NCBI GenBank assembly: GCA_963921195.1
Contig: OY992537.1
Span: forward strand, 32,595,911 to 32,659,910
DNA: 64,000 nt
Direction: 5' to 3'
Source of the DNA: Pegoplata infirma
Lineage: Eukaryota; Arthropoda; Insecta; Diptera; Anthomyiidae
Position 1 is the first letter of the stretch. Each line of letters begins with the position of its first letter. This document shows positions 23,443 through 34,883 of this stretch, piece by piece. The translations under genes were made by a program, and so were the position numbers. The notes beneath the pieces are model-generated. The model was not told the DNA's origin. It saw only the letters and a list, made by a program, of their open reading frames with translations, and made no database searches.

Positions 23443-25405
23443 GTATACCAGCTGGCCCGGTCTGCGTTGCTGGCCCAAATATAAGATCAGTGTTATATTT
23501 CGTATCGCTTCAAATATATAACCCTGCAAAAAGGGTAATGAATTTCTTGGCTTAGAAAAAATTGTAGGCGTGGTTTTAAAGACCCGATTAGGGAGAGTAT
23601 CATCTTCAAATTATATTTTAGGAACTAAAAATAACAATAACCATGTCTTCGACTTTGCGTATTGTACAAGTTCAAAACTTCTTTAATATCATTACGAACA
23701 TCACAAAAATAAATTACGCATATTCCTCGTTCTTATCCTGAGCTATTGTCTTGAGTTCAAACAAAACCTATTATCAACTTAAAAAATCAGTCCGGTCATT
23801 AGTAGTCGGCATATTTAGACAAAAGTGGGCGTTAAAATTTGTGTGGTAAGTTAAAATTGTACATATGGTAAAAGTCCCAAAGGATTTAAAGTAATTTTTA
23901 CCAAGTTTAATATTAAGAAATATTTTTTTTAATAGATCGAATAAGAGTAAAAACGAATTTTAAATGTATCAAAAAAAGTGGCCGAGGACAATTTTTCTTT
24001 CCAAACAATTATATGAAACATTACAAACATTTAAAACAATTAGCCACATCGGCCCAGGCGTTCTCAAGTGTTGCAAATTTTAAGGATGTTGAAAAATGTG
24101 GGCTTTTAAGTGCGAAGGCAAATAATTATTTCAAAATCCTTACTTGGACTATAATGATCATTAAAGAAACAATTTAACAAATCAGGCAAGTCTTTCTTCG
24201 ATGTGGGAGTGGACAATTTATCTTTCCGTAAAAACCTTAGTTGTACTATCACGAACGTCAACAAATACTACTAATAGCCAAATCAGCCCTGCCGTTCTAC
24301 TATTTTAGATATATCGAAATAAAAGTGGCGTGAACAAATTTTATTTCCGTTTTAACCTAAACTGGAATATGACGAAAATTAAAAAAAAAAGTTAAGTCCA
24401 GCCGTTCTCCGATTTCGGATATATCAAAAAAAGGAGGCGTAAAAGTGGGCGAGATTAATTTGTTTTCCGAAAAAAAACAAAGACAAACATTAAAAAAAAT
24501 AAGACGAACTTAAAGAAAAATATTATCCAAATCGGTCAGTTCTCAAGTGATGCGATTACCAACGAACTACATATGATTTTTATTTATATTTTATTATTCT
24601 ATATTTTATTTATCTATGGAGTAAATTTTATATATATCGAAAAAAAGGAGAGGGTGGACAACTTATCTTACCGTAAAACCTTATTTGAATTTAACCACCT
24701 CGGTCCATCCATTAAAAAGTGGGCATAGAAGTGGAAAATTGTTCTTTCCGAAAACCTTTGCTGGACTATGACGAACATTAAGAACAAAATTAGATAAATT
24801 TATCCACCCATTCCATGATATATATCGTTAAAAGTGAGCAGTGTGCACAATTTTTCTTCCTTAAAAATCTTTTGCGGACTATAACCAAATCGGTCTAGCC
24901 GCCTTAGTTCTTTCGATACATAGCAAAAAGTGGGCGTGGAAAATTCTACTGCCCATAAAAACCTTATTTGAATTATGACGAACATTTTCAACAAAAGTTA
25001 GCCAAAGTGGGAGTGGTAAATTTTTTTTTTGTAAAAACCAAAGTTGGAATATAATGAAAATGAAATAAAAAAAAATTGTCAAATTGGCCCAGCCATTCTC
25101 AGATTTTAGATAAATTGAAAAAGTGGGCGTAAAAGTTGGCATGGTCGATTTTCTTTCAGTACAAACTTAAATTGGATTATTATGAACATTTAAATAAAAA
25201 ATTACCCAAATCGGTGCAGCCGTTTTCCGATTTTAGATAAATCGAAAAAAGTGGGCGTAAAATTGGGCGTGGTCAATTTTTCTTTACGTAAAAACCTAAG
25301 TTGGGCTATGACGAACATTTCAAAAAAAGAATTGTCCAAATCGGTCCAGCCGTTCTCAACTGATGCTGTTACCAACGAACGACAATTGATTTTTATTTAT
25401 ATAGA
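23443..25405 (+). mobile_element. Helitron-like element with degenerate tandem units
   Basis: Opens 'taccagctggcccggtctgc' and closes 'ttgatttttatttatataga', resembling a common insect non-autonomous Helitron-type repeat as I remember it. Inside, about nine diverged units of 110-230 bp each pair 'gtgggcgtgg', 'acgaacatt' and 'ccaaatcggtccagccg' words. An internal copy of the end ('accaacgaactacatatgat' near 24560) suggests two elements in tandem. No Rep/helicase ORF. Confidence 0.5.
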
Positions 25406-25440
25406 TTTTCAATTTTTTAGCGCATATTTTAAGGGCATAT

Positions 25441-26120
25441 TTTTGAGCCAAAGCCAAAGTCTTAAAATTTGGAACGAGATGCACCTCAAGATGCAAATTT
25501 GGAACGAGATGTACCATCCTAAGACTGGGTTTTTACCAATGCTGATTTTAAAGGGGGAAAAAATTTTCTTTTTTGACACTTTTTCCTGGTCCTTGAAACT
25601 TAAAATTTTAAATGTAGATTAAGCTACCGAAAAATGGAAATACTATGGCCTTTGCCTATGACGATTCCAAGGGGGTAAAAAACTGTACTTTGGTAATTTT
25701 TTATTTTCTGATATAATAGTAATAAAAACTTAAAATTTGCAAAGTATGATCATTCGGCGAAACAAAATTTCTCGAAAAAGTACGTTTTAAAATTCTAGGT
25801 CTAAGGGGGTAAAAAAATTAGCTTTTGGTACTTTTTATATATCCTGAAATAATGGTCGTAGAAACTTTAAGTTTGAAATGTAGGATTCTTCAGTGAAAAA
25901 AACATTCTTGAAAAAGCGCTTTTGACCCTTCGTTATAAAAAACATTTTGAAAAAAGTACTTTCTGGAAATTCCGTTTCTTAGAGATGAAAAAAGGGGAAA
26001 AAGTGTGCTTTTGGTGCTTTTTATATTTCCTGAAATAATGATCTCAGAAACATGAAATTTGGAAAGTAGGATCCTTAGACAAAAAAATCTGGAAAAAGCA
26101 CTTTTTGAAAATTTAATTTC
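25441..26120 (+). repeat. Degenerate tandem repeat, about four units
   Basis: Units of about 130-190 bp share 'aagggggtaaaaaa', 'ttttggtactttttatat', 'tcctgaaataatg' and 'gaaaaagcacttt' (about 25550, 25670, 25805 and 25990). No family recognised. Confidence 0.6.
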
Positions 26121-26354
26121 TAAAGATTTTATTTTAAATTTTATTATTTTTTGTATACAAAAGTTTCAAACTCTGAGAAGATTTTTCGATTAACAAGTAT
26201 AAAATTTGGTTAAACTTTTAATTACAAAAGTAGATTAATTAGTGTAGACGACACAATTTGCAATGCACAAGCTCTGAAGCATTATTTGGCAAAAAAATTC
26301 TCAAATCTCTCAAATCAACCCAGAGTACGTACATTTTGAAAAAAAAAAAAACTT

Positions 26355-27110
26355 AATGCGACTGGGACACGAGTTATTACCAATTGTTCTAGTGATCACA
26401 AATCTGATCTCCAAACATTTCCATCACATCAGGTTTTTGAGAAAATAGAGGCCAAAGTGCAAAAAATCGCCATTTTGGGAATTATTGGCAACTCAAAGCT
26501 CATGAACCCGATGTGATAGCGACTAAAAAATAAGTCATGGGTAAAGTTTAAACATTGCTCTTAAGGATCCAAAACTAATTTTGTCAGTCAGTCATCTTAA
26601 CCCTTAAGGCACCAATTGTTTCTCAATAATTCTTATTCCCAAAAAACTACTTATTCCGCAACCAATCATATGAAAAAAAAAAAACGTTATGCAAATGGAA
26701 CGCCACCTTAAACACATGATTACAATTATAGTCCTGGTCCCAAATTCGGTCTCAAAAGGTTTCAGTTACATCAGGTTTTTGAGAAATTTTAAATATAAAA
26801 AATTTCGTTTTCCGTCATATTTGACAACTAATAGCGGACGAACCGGATGTGCTGACGACTTAAAAATAAGTTAAGGGTAAAGCTCAAACATTGATATTTA
26901 AGATATATAACTCATTTGATCAGTCGCTTTAACCGTTGGAGCACCAATTGTCTTTTAATAAGTTTTGGAAGACAATTGGTCAATTGGAAGACAATTGGTG
27001 CCCAAAGGGTTAAGGCGACTGACCAAATGAGCTCTGCATCTTTAAGCTTTACATTCGACTTATTTTTAAGACGCGTCGGGTTTATCCGCTATGAATTTCC
27101 AAACATTCCT
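26355..27110 (+). repeat. Dispersed repeat A, tandem pair plus inverted partial
   Basis: Copy at 26355-26640 and copy at 26670-26960 both carry 'acatcaggtttttgagaaa' and 'taaaaaataagt'/'aaaaataagttaagggtaaa', ending near 'accaattgtcttt'. A third partial copy runs the other way (27000-27110), so 'gcaccaattgtc' and 'gacaattggtgc' face each other at about 26940-27000. Confidence 0.7.
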
Positions 27111-27213
27111 ACAACAGAGATTATTAAATAGTCAAAATTGGATCTTTGAAAAATGTTCCCTTTATGAACTGAAGAAACCCCTTAATTTTTTGAAACAAAA
27201 ATTTAATAAAACT

Positions 27214-27974
27214 GTTTTTATACCCTCCAACCACAGTATTGGGGTATACTCACTTTGTCATTTCGTGTGTAACGCATCGAAATATCGGTCTTGGACCCCA
27301 TAAAGTATATATTTTATTGATCAGTGATTCTAAGACATTCTAGCGACGTCCGTCCGTCAGTCCAAAATAAAAGACCTAGACTTCCGAAGTTTGGCACGAA
27401 TATGTCTTATATTCCTTGGCAGGTTAAGTTCGGAAATGGGCAAAATCGGGCCAACCCAACGGGAAAAAAGTTCCCCCTTGGAGAACTAAACCAACCCAAG
27501 AAAAACCGCATTTTTGGCAGGTTTTTTGTTTTTTTTTTTACTTTGAGCCAACACTTAGGGAATGCCCCTACTAATGCAGTGCATTGTGTTGGTATTAGGA
27601 AAATAGGTTATGGGGAGGAGGATAGAGTGAGTAGTGTTTGTGGACATTTATTCTAAACTTTTCCAGATCGTAGCTGACTGGGAAGACTTCTGCGGAGAGT
27701 GAATTCCATATACGACTTGTTCGACTGAGAAACGAATTTTCTCTGTAATACGTTGTGCGATTCATTGGACAGTCGACAATAAACGGATGTGATCTACTGA
27801 ATTGACGAGTGTTACGAACGTACACCCGAGTCTCGGGAATAAGTTCACCCATTTCAGCAGAGCACTTACCATGATAATATCGGTAGAACAATGATGCACA
27901 ACCCACATTTTTTTAAATTTTGGAGGGTATAAAAAATTCGGCACAGCCGAATGTAACAATCTCACTTGTTTTAA
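27214..27974 (+). repeat. mini-me/INE-1-like repeat holding a LINE tail
   Basis: Begins 'ttttataccctccaaccaca', has core 'cttggaccccataaagtata', a short GTCC array (27348-27362), and ends 'aaaaaattcggcacagccga' then 'ctcacttgtttt'. The LINE fragment at 27522-27906 is inserted in its distal part. Confidence 0.8.
27522..27906 (-). pseudogene. LINE ORF2 C-terminal fragment, 5'-truncated
   Basis: An open frame of about 103 residues (27906 to 27595) reads as the extreme C-terminus of a non-LTR ORF2: a GKCSAEM stretch, then SRSHPFIVDCPMNRTTYYRE (38-57) and FLSRTSRIWNSLSAEVFP (59-76), the end block common to many insect LINE ORF2 proteins. No catalytic residues are included. Downstream are a ~55-base 3' UTR and a T-run on the plus strand (27523-27540), i.e. 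a poly(A) tail, which fits a short target-primed insertion into the surrounding mini-me. It is a different LINE from the 3-6.5 kb copy, whose C-terminus and TTTA tail differ. Confidence 0.82.
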
Positions 27975-28239
27975 ATAATTTATTTTTCATAAAAAAATTA
28001 TGGATGAAATAAAATTTTTGATAAATAAAAATCTTTATGATTTGTTTTATTCACCAGCAGGTGAATTGTATATTTATATTGTGAATGTAATTTTAAATTA
28101 TTATCTAACATTAAGTAGCAAACTTTTTTTTTTAATTATTACACAATTTTTTTTTACGGAGCACCCAGCAATAAAACTTATAAATATTTGAACTTTTTTA
28201 AAATTTTCATAATATAAACAAATTTTTTGAACTTTGATT

Positions 28240-28305
28240 TGTTACTAACGGATTGACAAACCTGTGTATATCCTCCAGTACAGAGTGTAGGGTGTAAATA
28301 AAACC
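28240..28305 (-). repeat. mini-me fragment
   Basis: 'ttgttactaacggattgaca' through 'gtatatcctccagtacagag' and 'gtagggtgtaaata' resembles the start hairpin plus 'taacaaacggaatgac' of other copies, reversed. Degenerate. Confidence 0.5.
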
Positions 28306-29370
28306 TATAGAAGAGTTAAAGTCACACAATTTTATGTAATACCCCAATGAAACCCAAACACAGGATGCCACAAACGTAGTCTAGTTAATGGTGTTTCATT
28401 CACTTTTTTGTTAATACTCGACTTTTAACATAGCAACATTTTTAACAAATAATTCTCAGTTGCATTCTATTACATCTAGAAATTAAAGTTTTCAATATGA
28501 TTTGAAATATTTTCAATTTAAAGTTGACAATTTTAATATTTTAAATTTAAATATTGCTTTAGAAAGTTTACTCTATAACAGAAAAAACTATTGCTGGGTT
28601 ATTTCAAAGGACACCACTCCAAACGTAAACTCAACGACTCGATGAAAACTGAGTGTATGGAAAAATGGCAGTACTTTTTGGTGTAAAATGGCATACTTTA
28701 TGTAAACAAGTGGTACTCGAGTAAAAAGTTTTTGTAACCAGTTGTTTATTTTTTTTTTTTTTACTTTCATCTCATATTATTTTTGTACAAATAACACAAT
28801 AAACGCGAAATACGAGAGATACGTACACAAGCCAAATAAATATTTATGTTTATTCAAAATACAGCTCACAAATTGGTCATTGGATTTAAAAGAATTTAAA
28901 TTAAATTTATGATTTTGCAATAATTTTTGTGTTCAAAAGTTTATTCTTTGGACTTTAAAGTTGTTAAGTTTTGTTTGGGATTAGACAAAAAATCGATTTA
29001 AAATGAAAGTTGGTTAAGACAAAAGTTTAAATAAAGAGTTTATTTTAATTATATTCTAATCATGAAATATCCATTCGGTATTCACAAATTCAAATGTCAT
29101 AAGATACCAAATTATTGGCTGTTGAATGTGCAAGAAATGGCTCTGAGTCGGTGGCGGAACAGGTGATAAAGCTGATAATGAGATGGACGATAGGTGTAAA
29201 TCACTAACTACTTACTTGTACAATATCGCAAACCCTATGGCCCTATCGAGGCCCTATGTTCCTTAAAGGAACTACAGGAACCAATATATATGGCTCAGCC
29301 TGCTGCTGGGACAAGACACTGAATTAGACCGGCATTTTTTGTATGGCGAAAAAAATTGCTTAATCTGGGC
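28306..29370. other. Spacer, no gene recognised
   Basis: No RNA gene, element end or credible ORF recognised. Confidence 0.4.
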
Positions 29371-29470
29371 ATTTTTTATACCCTCCAACCGAAGTTTGTG
29401 GGTATACTTACTTTTTCATTCGGTCTAGGACCCTGCAAAGTATATCGTCCGTTCCATGAGACATTTTAAA
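29371..29470 (+). repeat. mini-me 5' fragment
   Basis: 'attttttataccctccaacc' followed by 'cggtctaggaccctgcaaag'. Sequence after about 29470 no longer matches. Confidence 0.7.
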
Positions 29471-29989
29471 AAATCTGACCGAGGGTCTTCCGATTTTTAT
29501 TATATTTCTCATACAGATTCTCTATGGAACCAATTTCAAATTTCATCCTTCAGATCGAAAATATTTGAAAAACTCGCGTTTTATTCATTTTTACAAAAGT
29601 AAAAAAAAAAAATGAAAAATCTGTGTAATTTTAAACGGCTGTATTTTCTAAACTATTTATTGCATTTTAACAATCAAAAGCTCATACGAATGGTATGTAA
29701 GTCTATTTTAATATCTAATAAACTGAAAAAATATTGGTGGTTTAAAAGCGCATTTTTTTAATTAGCATATTTGGAAAATTTTGAATTTTTGCTACAAAAA
29801 AATGTTTTCATTACAATGAACCGAGAATGTATGCTATTTTTAATATATTTTTTTTTAAATACTTTATTAAGTTACCCTTATAAAAATTTTTATTTTTAAA
29901 ATTCTACCAAAATCATGTAAAAAGACATGTTTATAAACCGTTATATTTTCAAAAGTACTAATCGCATATTATGGTTTTTATGCGCATTA

Positions 29990-30475
29990 GAATGCTATTT
30001 TTGTTTTTTTTTGCATACTTATAATGACCGCAAAAATTTTGGTGTTTCAAAAATGCTTTTTAAATGCAAATGCAGTTTTGAAGTGCATTTTTCAAAAGTT
30101 TAACACCTTTGATTTTTTTTTAATTATCATATTCGAGAAGTTTACAAATTTTACTACAAAATAATGTCCTCCTAATAATGGACCCACTGTGTGTGCTATT
30201 TTTTAGAATTTTTTAAAAAAATCGTATACTTTCAAATTTTTTTTTGGTTTAATATAAAACATTAAAATTTGTTTTAGGAAATTTTTTAAATGTCTTTAAA
30301 AATAGCACACACAGTGGGTGCATTATTAGGAGGACATTATTTTGTAGTAAAAGTTGTAAACGTTTCGAATATGATAATTAAAAAAATTCAAAGGGGTAAA
30401 AGTTTTGAAAACTGCACTTGCATTTAAAATGCATTTTTGAAACACCAACATTTTTGTGGTCATTAAATGCAAGGG
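29990..30475. repeat. Foldback hairpin, ~210-bp arms
   Basis: The left arm (about 29995-30205, ending 'cccactgtgtgtgctatttt') is mirrored at about 30295-30470 (starting 'aaaatagcacacacagtggg'). Stems include 'aataatgtcctcctaata' and 'tgcatttttcaaaagttt'. The loop is about 90 bases of AT-rich sequence. No flanking TIR element recognised. Confidence 0.8.
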
Positions 30476-32091
30476 CCAAAAATACCTTTCTAATGTGTAA
30501 AGTATCCCACCAAACTATCCGGCTAAGCTCCGATAAATTGTCCACAACGATATGTCTAAAAATGTCATTTCTCCAAAACAAAATTGTCAAATAATCCAAA
30601 ATATTTTTTTTGGGCGAGAGGAGATTTTTTCTTTGAGTATTTGTAATAAAAGTTTTTTGGGTAGCCGGCCTTTGACCACGCTTAGGGATTAAATACTCCA
30701 TGCATTAAACCAGCACTCTCCGCAAACCAAAGCTATTGTGGCTTGCAGTCCTTTTTTTTTAAATAAATTAATAATCCGTTCCACTAAAATAATTGAACCA
30801 ATTACTTGAGAAATTGGACCAATTACTTGAGTAATCAATATTACAATTTTCGTTCTCGAAGGAATTCAAATACTAAACGCGGTGAGCCTCAGCGATGTTT
30901 AGGTTCGACTTTAGTGTTGACGAAAAGTGTAAACGCAGTTCGATTTTTACTTGATTAAATGTCACAAAACTGTTTCCAGCGAAATCGTAGCTGCTCGCGA
31001 GATATAGCGAAATTAGTGTTTTTGTATCTTCTAAAATTTTGACAATGAAGTTTTTTAAATGTCTGCAAAAACTGTGTATGCAGTTTTAATTGTATTTATT
31101 TACAGGTCACAAAACAGTTAAGATCGAAATTATACCTTCTCAATTTCGCGAGAAATCGCAAAAAAAAAAAATAATAAAAAAAAAATATTTTTCGCGTAAA
31201 TTAGCAGTCAAGATATTGATTTGAGCAGTTTTACTATTTTTAGCCACATAAAATTTAAACTGCATACAATATATTTGTCGTTTCTTGATTTTTCTTTTTA
31301 GACACTAAAGAAAAAATAAATTAATTAATATAAAAGCTTGAACAGTAATTTTGCAATTTCTCGGGAAATTGATCATCTATAATTTTTATGCTTGCAGTTT
31401 TGTCAACTTTAATAACCTCGAATTCAAACTGCATACCACATTTTTGTCATTAATTGAAGTAAATGTTTTTACAGACCAAAAATAACACAAAGTAATGAAT
31501 AAATAGTAGTTTAGCGAGTTTTTTAGCGATATCTCGAAGAATTGAGCAGCTAGAATTTAAATGTTAACAGCCTTATCACAAGGGATGAGAATTTCATGCA
31601 TTAAAAAATCAAAAATATGCGCTATAAAATTCAAAATATGCACTAAAAACCGTTAAAATATGCACTAAAAAATAAAATGTGTACAATAATAATCTGTTTT
31701 TCATAGGAAAAACTTTTTAAAATGCAAAAAAACAACGCCAGGTTTAAATAGTAAGATTTAAAACTTTAAATAAGCTAATTATTTTTAGAAATTAAAAAAA
31801 TTATTATTATTATTATTATTATTTTGTTTATTAGTCAATGGAACAAAATTCCTTACAGACTAAGATAAAAAGAAAGTACATTAAAATTTTAATATACAAA
31901 TTTATTTAAAAAATTGAAAAGGGCGCACGTTCACGTCAGCCGGCCACAAAGAAGGCTTGAAGATCTCCTTATACAGTCCAGCGGTGATACCAAGCTTGAA
32001 TGAAATTCTGCGAAGAGTACTAACATCAGTGTTCAGTTTTACTAATTTGTAGCATGTTCTGTATTTATTGTTGACCTGTGTTGAATATTTA

Positions 32092-32382
32092 TGTTGTAGG
32101 GGTTTGTTTGGCTTAAGGTCATAAAAAATTATAAATAAAAAATCTGCACAATTTTTATATTTTTAATTTTGTTTCTTTATTTTCATATTTTAAGCAGTGA
32201 GGACGTTTCGACTTTTTTGTAATTTATAATATTACAGTGTTTTAAATACCCTGATGATGACCATCGATGATCGGTCGAAATATCGGAAGGAAAAATAAAG
32301 AAACAAAATTAAAAATATAAAAATTGTGCAGATTTTTTATTTATAATTTTTTATGACCTTAAGCCAAACAAACCCTACAACA
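32092..32382. repeat. Perfect inverted repeat, ~90-bp arms, hammerhead-like loop
   Basis: Left arm 32092-32183 and right arm 32291-32382 are inverse copies with at most one indel (for example 'ggcttaaggtcataaaaaat' and 'atttttatatttttaatttt'). The 107-base loop contains CTGATGATGACC ... GGTCGAAA (32251-32280) on the plus strand and 'gtcgaaacgtcc' on the minus strand. These words recall the hammerhead motifs found in the terminal repeats of Penelope-like elements; the assignment is inference. Confidence 0.7.
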
Positions 32383-32616
32383 ATTTGTAGCATTTTAAAT
32401 GATTTTTATCGATTTTTGAATATTTCACTATGTAGTCCATAATGTTTTCAGCGGTGACACTAGGCTTGAACGAAGACAGATGTATCCATTTCATATTTGC
32501 AACAACTTCCAAATCATTGTTTTTATTATCTCCAACAATGTTCCGTTTACGAATTTTTCTGTTGACGTTAACCCAACTAAAATTGTTAACTGGGATATGA
32601 CTCTCAGCTACTGTAT

Positions 32617-33237
32617 TTACTGCAGCAACACTTCACAAATACTCTCTCTTCTTGTACGGGAACAAGTAGAACTCAAAACATTACCATTGCGATCATCTGT
32701 TTTATTACGATCAGCATTATTATGATCTTCATTAAGGCTCTTTTTGCAAACATCACTTAGTTCAGCAGCAACAACAACTGCATTACGATTTGCAGGAACA
32801 ACAACAGCATTAGAATTATTTCGATGAACATCAGAAACATTGACAGAAGAAATAGACGAAAAGGAATTACGTAAAGTTGAACGACCTCTTGCTTGTAAGT
32901 CAGTATTCGATTTTTTGATTGTTTTTGCTAGTGTTTTTTTATTTTTTGACGAAACACTCTCAACAGCATTGTTGTTGGCTATATATGCATTGAACAGAGT
33001 TTTTAATTCTCTTATTTCATTAGACAGCATTGATACTACAGAATTTAAATCTTTAAAAGTATTAGCACAATTATTGCAATTATATGCATAATTTTTATTG
33101 TATTTTAACAGCTCATACACATTTTCATCATCTACACCGGAACATAGTTTATGAAATTGACTACTACATATTTGGCATTTTACAAAAACACTTCCGACTG
33201 TTTTGCAGCAACTACCACAGTAGGTATTTGACTGCAT
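32617..33237 (-). CDS. LINE ORF1-like protein with PHD finger
   Basis: A 206-residue frame starts at an ATG 43 bases inside the LINE's apparent 5' end. The N-terminus has the full zinc-ligand pattern of a PHD finger: C7, C10, C21, C24, H29, C32, C54 and C57 (C-x2-C-x10-C-x2-C-x4-H-x2-C-x21-C-x2-C). Residues about 61-82 look amphipathic and could form a short coiled coil; the remainder is Ser/Asn/Val-rich low complexity. PHD-type ORF1 proteins are known in several insect non-LTR lineages, where they are thought to package or chaperone the element RNA. The stop comes before any gag-knuckle or RRM region, so the protein may be truncated. No ORF2 follows. A host PHD gene is unlikely given the flanking LINE 5' and 3' ends. 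Confidence 0.75.
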   Translation of the reverse strand: MQSNTYCGSCCKTVGSVFVKCQICSSQFHKLCSGVDDENVYELLKYNKNYAYNCNNCANTFKDLNSVVSMLSNEIRELKTLFNAYIANNNAVESVSSKNKKTLAKTIKKSNTDLQARGRSTLRNSFSSISSVNVSDVHRNNSNAVVVPANRNAVVVAAELSDVCKKSLNEDHNNADRNKTDDRNGNVLSSTCSRTRRESICEVLLQ

Positions 33238-34204
33238 TAGAAAGAAAGAAAAAACGACTTGTTCGAATGAAAGTAACTACTTAAAAAAAAATTTTTTTTC
33301 TTATTTAAATGTTAATGTTAAGGAAACTTCTTTTTTAAGTCAAAACAAAAAATACCCCCAAAAAGCTGTTTTTCGCTTTTTCTCGCGAAAGTGAGCAGCT
33401 ATAATTTTTTTGTGAGCAGTTTTAATTTCTTCTAACATGCTCAAATCAAACTGCATACCACATTTTTTTATATTTTTCTAAAGAACCGGTATTAAAATAT
33501 AAATAAATAATAAAAAAAAAAATTATATAATTACGCGATATCTCGCGATATTTAACACCTACAATTTCGATGTCAACAGCAGTGTGACCTTTGATCAAGC
33601 ACAAGTAAAACTGCATACCATGTTTTTATAAAATTTTAAAGAAACCTTTCTAAAGATAAAAAACGAAAACATAAACAGCAACAAATTAATTTCGCGACTT
33701 CTCGCGAACTAAAGAAGATAGGATTTTGGTGTTTACTGTTTTGTAACCTTTAAATAAGTACAATTAAAACTGTATACTCAGTTTTTGAAAATATATAAAA
33801 AACTTCAATGTCAATATTTTAAAAAATAGAAAAACACAAATTTCGCGTTATCTCGCGAATGCGAACAGCTACGATTTCGCTGTTAACAGTTTTGTGACAT
33901 TTAATCTTGTAGAAATCGAACTGCGCTTTTACTTTTCGTCGACACTAAAGTTCAACCTGAACATCGCTGAGGCTCACCGTGTAAAGTAATTGAATCGGTG
34001 TATTTTCTATTTGATTTTTTTATTTATTTTTTTTAATTTTTTCCAATAGAGGGCATAATTTTGAACCAAAATAAAAAAAATTTAAAGTATTTCGCTTATC
34101 ACATAGTCACCTTTAGGGATTGGAAAAACTCTAGCTCGATACGAAGAGCTAAAAAGGTCCCACACCCGGTGACTTTGCTTACGTTTAGATCTGCAAGAAG
34201 CCTT

Positions 34205-34677
34205 TCAACAAGAATTCCTTGTTATTTTACAAGCTTATTACCAATAATTTAGTAAATTTACAAGCTGTTTACAAAAAATATTGTAAATTTAAAATGTTTT
34301 TGACGCGATAAAACTTACAAGGAGGTTTCGTGTCTTTACTAGATTTTTCGCTACCTCCTATTTTACGAGAATTCCTAGTAAAAATTACGAGCTTTTTGTA
34401 ATTTTACAAGATTTTTACCAATAAATTTGTAAATTTACAACTTTTTTGGCGAAATAAAACTTACAAAAAATTCTCGTAAATTTATTAGATTTTTTTTGTG
34501 AAAAATCTTGGAAATTTGTAAAATTACAAGAAAAACTGTAAAATTACAAAAAAAAAATTAAATTTCGATCGAAAATTATTTGTTAAAAAACAAGGAAAAC
34601 TGACAAATATTAGTAAAATGGGATTACGAGACTTTTCCTTGTAATTTGACAAGGTTTTTTTTTTTTTTTGAGTGTAG
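34205..34677. mobile_element. CACTC-family MITE, right part only
   Basis: The right end reads TTTTTTTTTTGAGTG-TA (to 34677), and the body has 'gtaaatttacaa', 'ttgtaattttacaag' and 'aaaattacaagaa' units like those of the 12.1-13.9 kb MITE. No matching left end was found, so it looks 5'-truncated. Confidence 0.65.
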
Positions 34678-34749
34678 ATTTAAGAACGGGTAGTGGTTGA
34701 TTGCTTTTGAGCAAAAATAAATATCTTGCAAAAAGTTCGAATACTTTTT

Positions 34750-34883
34750 TACCTGTTTATAATTTCAACCTAATTGAGAATTTCATCTTGTTGTAGCGAA
34801 AAATACCAAGGGTTCCGGTGGGACTCGAATCCACGACTCCTACGTTCAAAGGATATCATGTTACCAACTAAGCTACAGTCCAC
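34750..34883 (-). mobile_element. tRNA-derived SINE, copy 1
   Basis: Read on the minus strand from about 34881: A-box-like TAGCTTAGTTGG, an anticodon-arm position reading GAA within CCTTTGAACGTAGG, and B-box GGATTCGAGTCCC. It continues 'ggaacccttggt', 'ttcgctacaacaaga'. The same tail word follows the tRNA head at 52828, so both are SINE copies rather than tRNA genes. The acceptor stem does not pair properly. The 3' tail is short and degenerate. Confidence 0.8.

Larger units (their letters stand above)
22646..25440. mobile_element. hAT-like 'tatgcaaaaatatgca' element, split twice
   Basis: Starts TAGGGATGAGATTTCCATGC at 22646 and contains many 'atttttgcatattttggt' words, as in the element at 48306-49146. 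A MITE (22778-23081) and a Helitron-like element (23443-25405) interrupt it; 'gcgcatattttaagggcata' at 25420 looks like the resumed right arm. The right terminus is not clear. Confidence 0.55.
31803..33280 (-). mobile_element. Internally deleted LINE: 5' end, ORF1 and 3' tail
   Basis: Minus-strand order: 5' UTR (about 33280-33238), PHD-type ORF1 (33237-32617), non-coding stretch, 3' UTR and an (AAT)n tail (plus-strand ATT units at 31806-31823). The 3' end 'tccttacagactaagat' resembles 'tccttacaggctaggta' of the 3.1 kb LINE, suggesting related families. ORF2 is absent, making this an ORF1-only ('half-LINE') copy. A perfect hairpin (32092-32382) interrupts the 3' part. Confidence 0.7.
31579..33305. 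mobile_element. hAT-like 'tatgca' element remnant, split by a LINE
   Basis: 'aagggatgagaatttcatgc' and repeated 'aatatgcactaaaaa' words match the left arm at 48306-48840. It stops at the LINE tail near 31803; after the LINE a short stretch ('aaaattttttttcttattta', 33281-33305) appears to resume it. The rest of the element is missing. Confidence 0.55.
30880..33979. mobile_element. 3.1 kb foldback element, CGGTGAGCCTCAGCGATG ends
   Basis: CGGTGAGCCTCAGCGATGTT (30880) and its inverse (to 33979) are followed by long, diverged inverted arms rich in 'atctcgcga', 'aactgcatacc' and 'tttgtgacat' words on both sides (30.9-31.57 and 33.3-33.98 kb). The centre holds a hAT-like arm (31579) that itself holds a LINE (31803-33280). 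A clear target duplication was not found. The arms carry no ORF. Confidence 0.8.

Noticed and set aside
32617..33237. Host chromatin PHD protein gene
   Set aside because: It lies between a LINE-like 5' end and an (AAT)n tail, and PHD-type ORF1 is known in LINEs; low-complexity tail without other chromatin domains.
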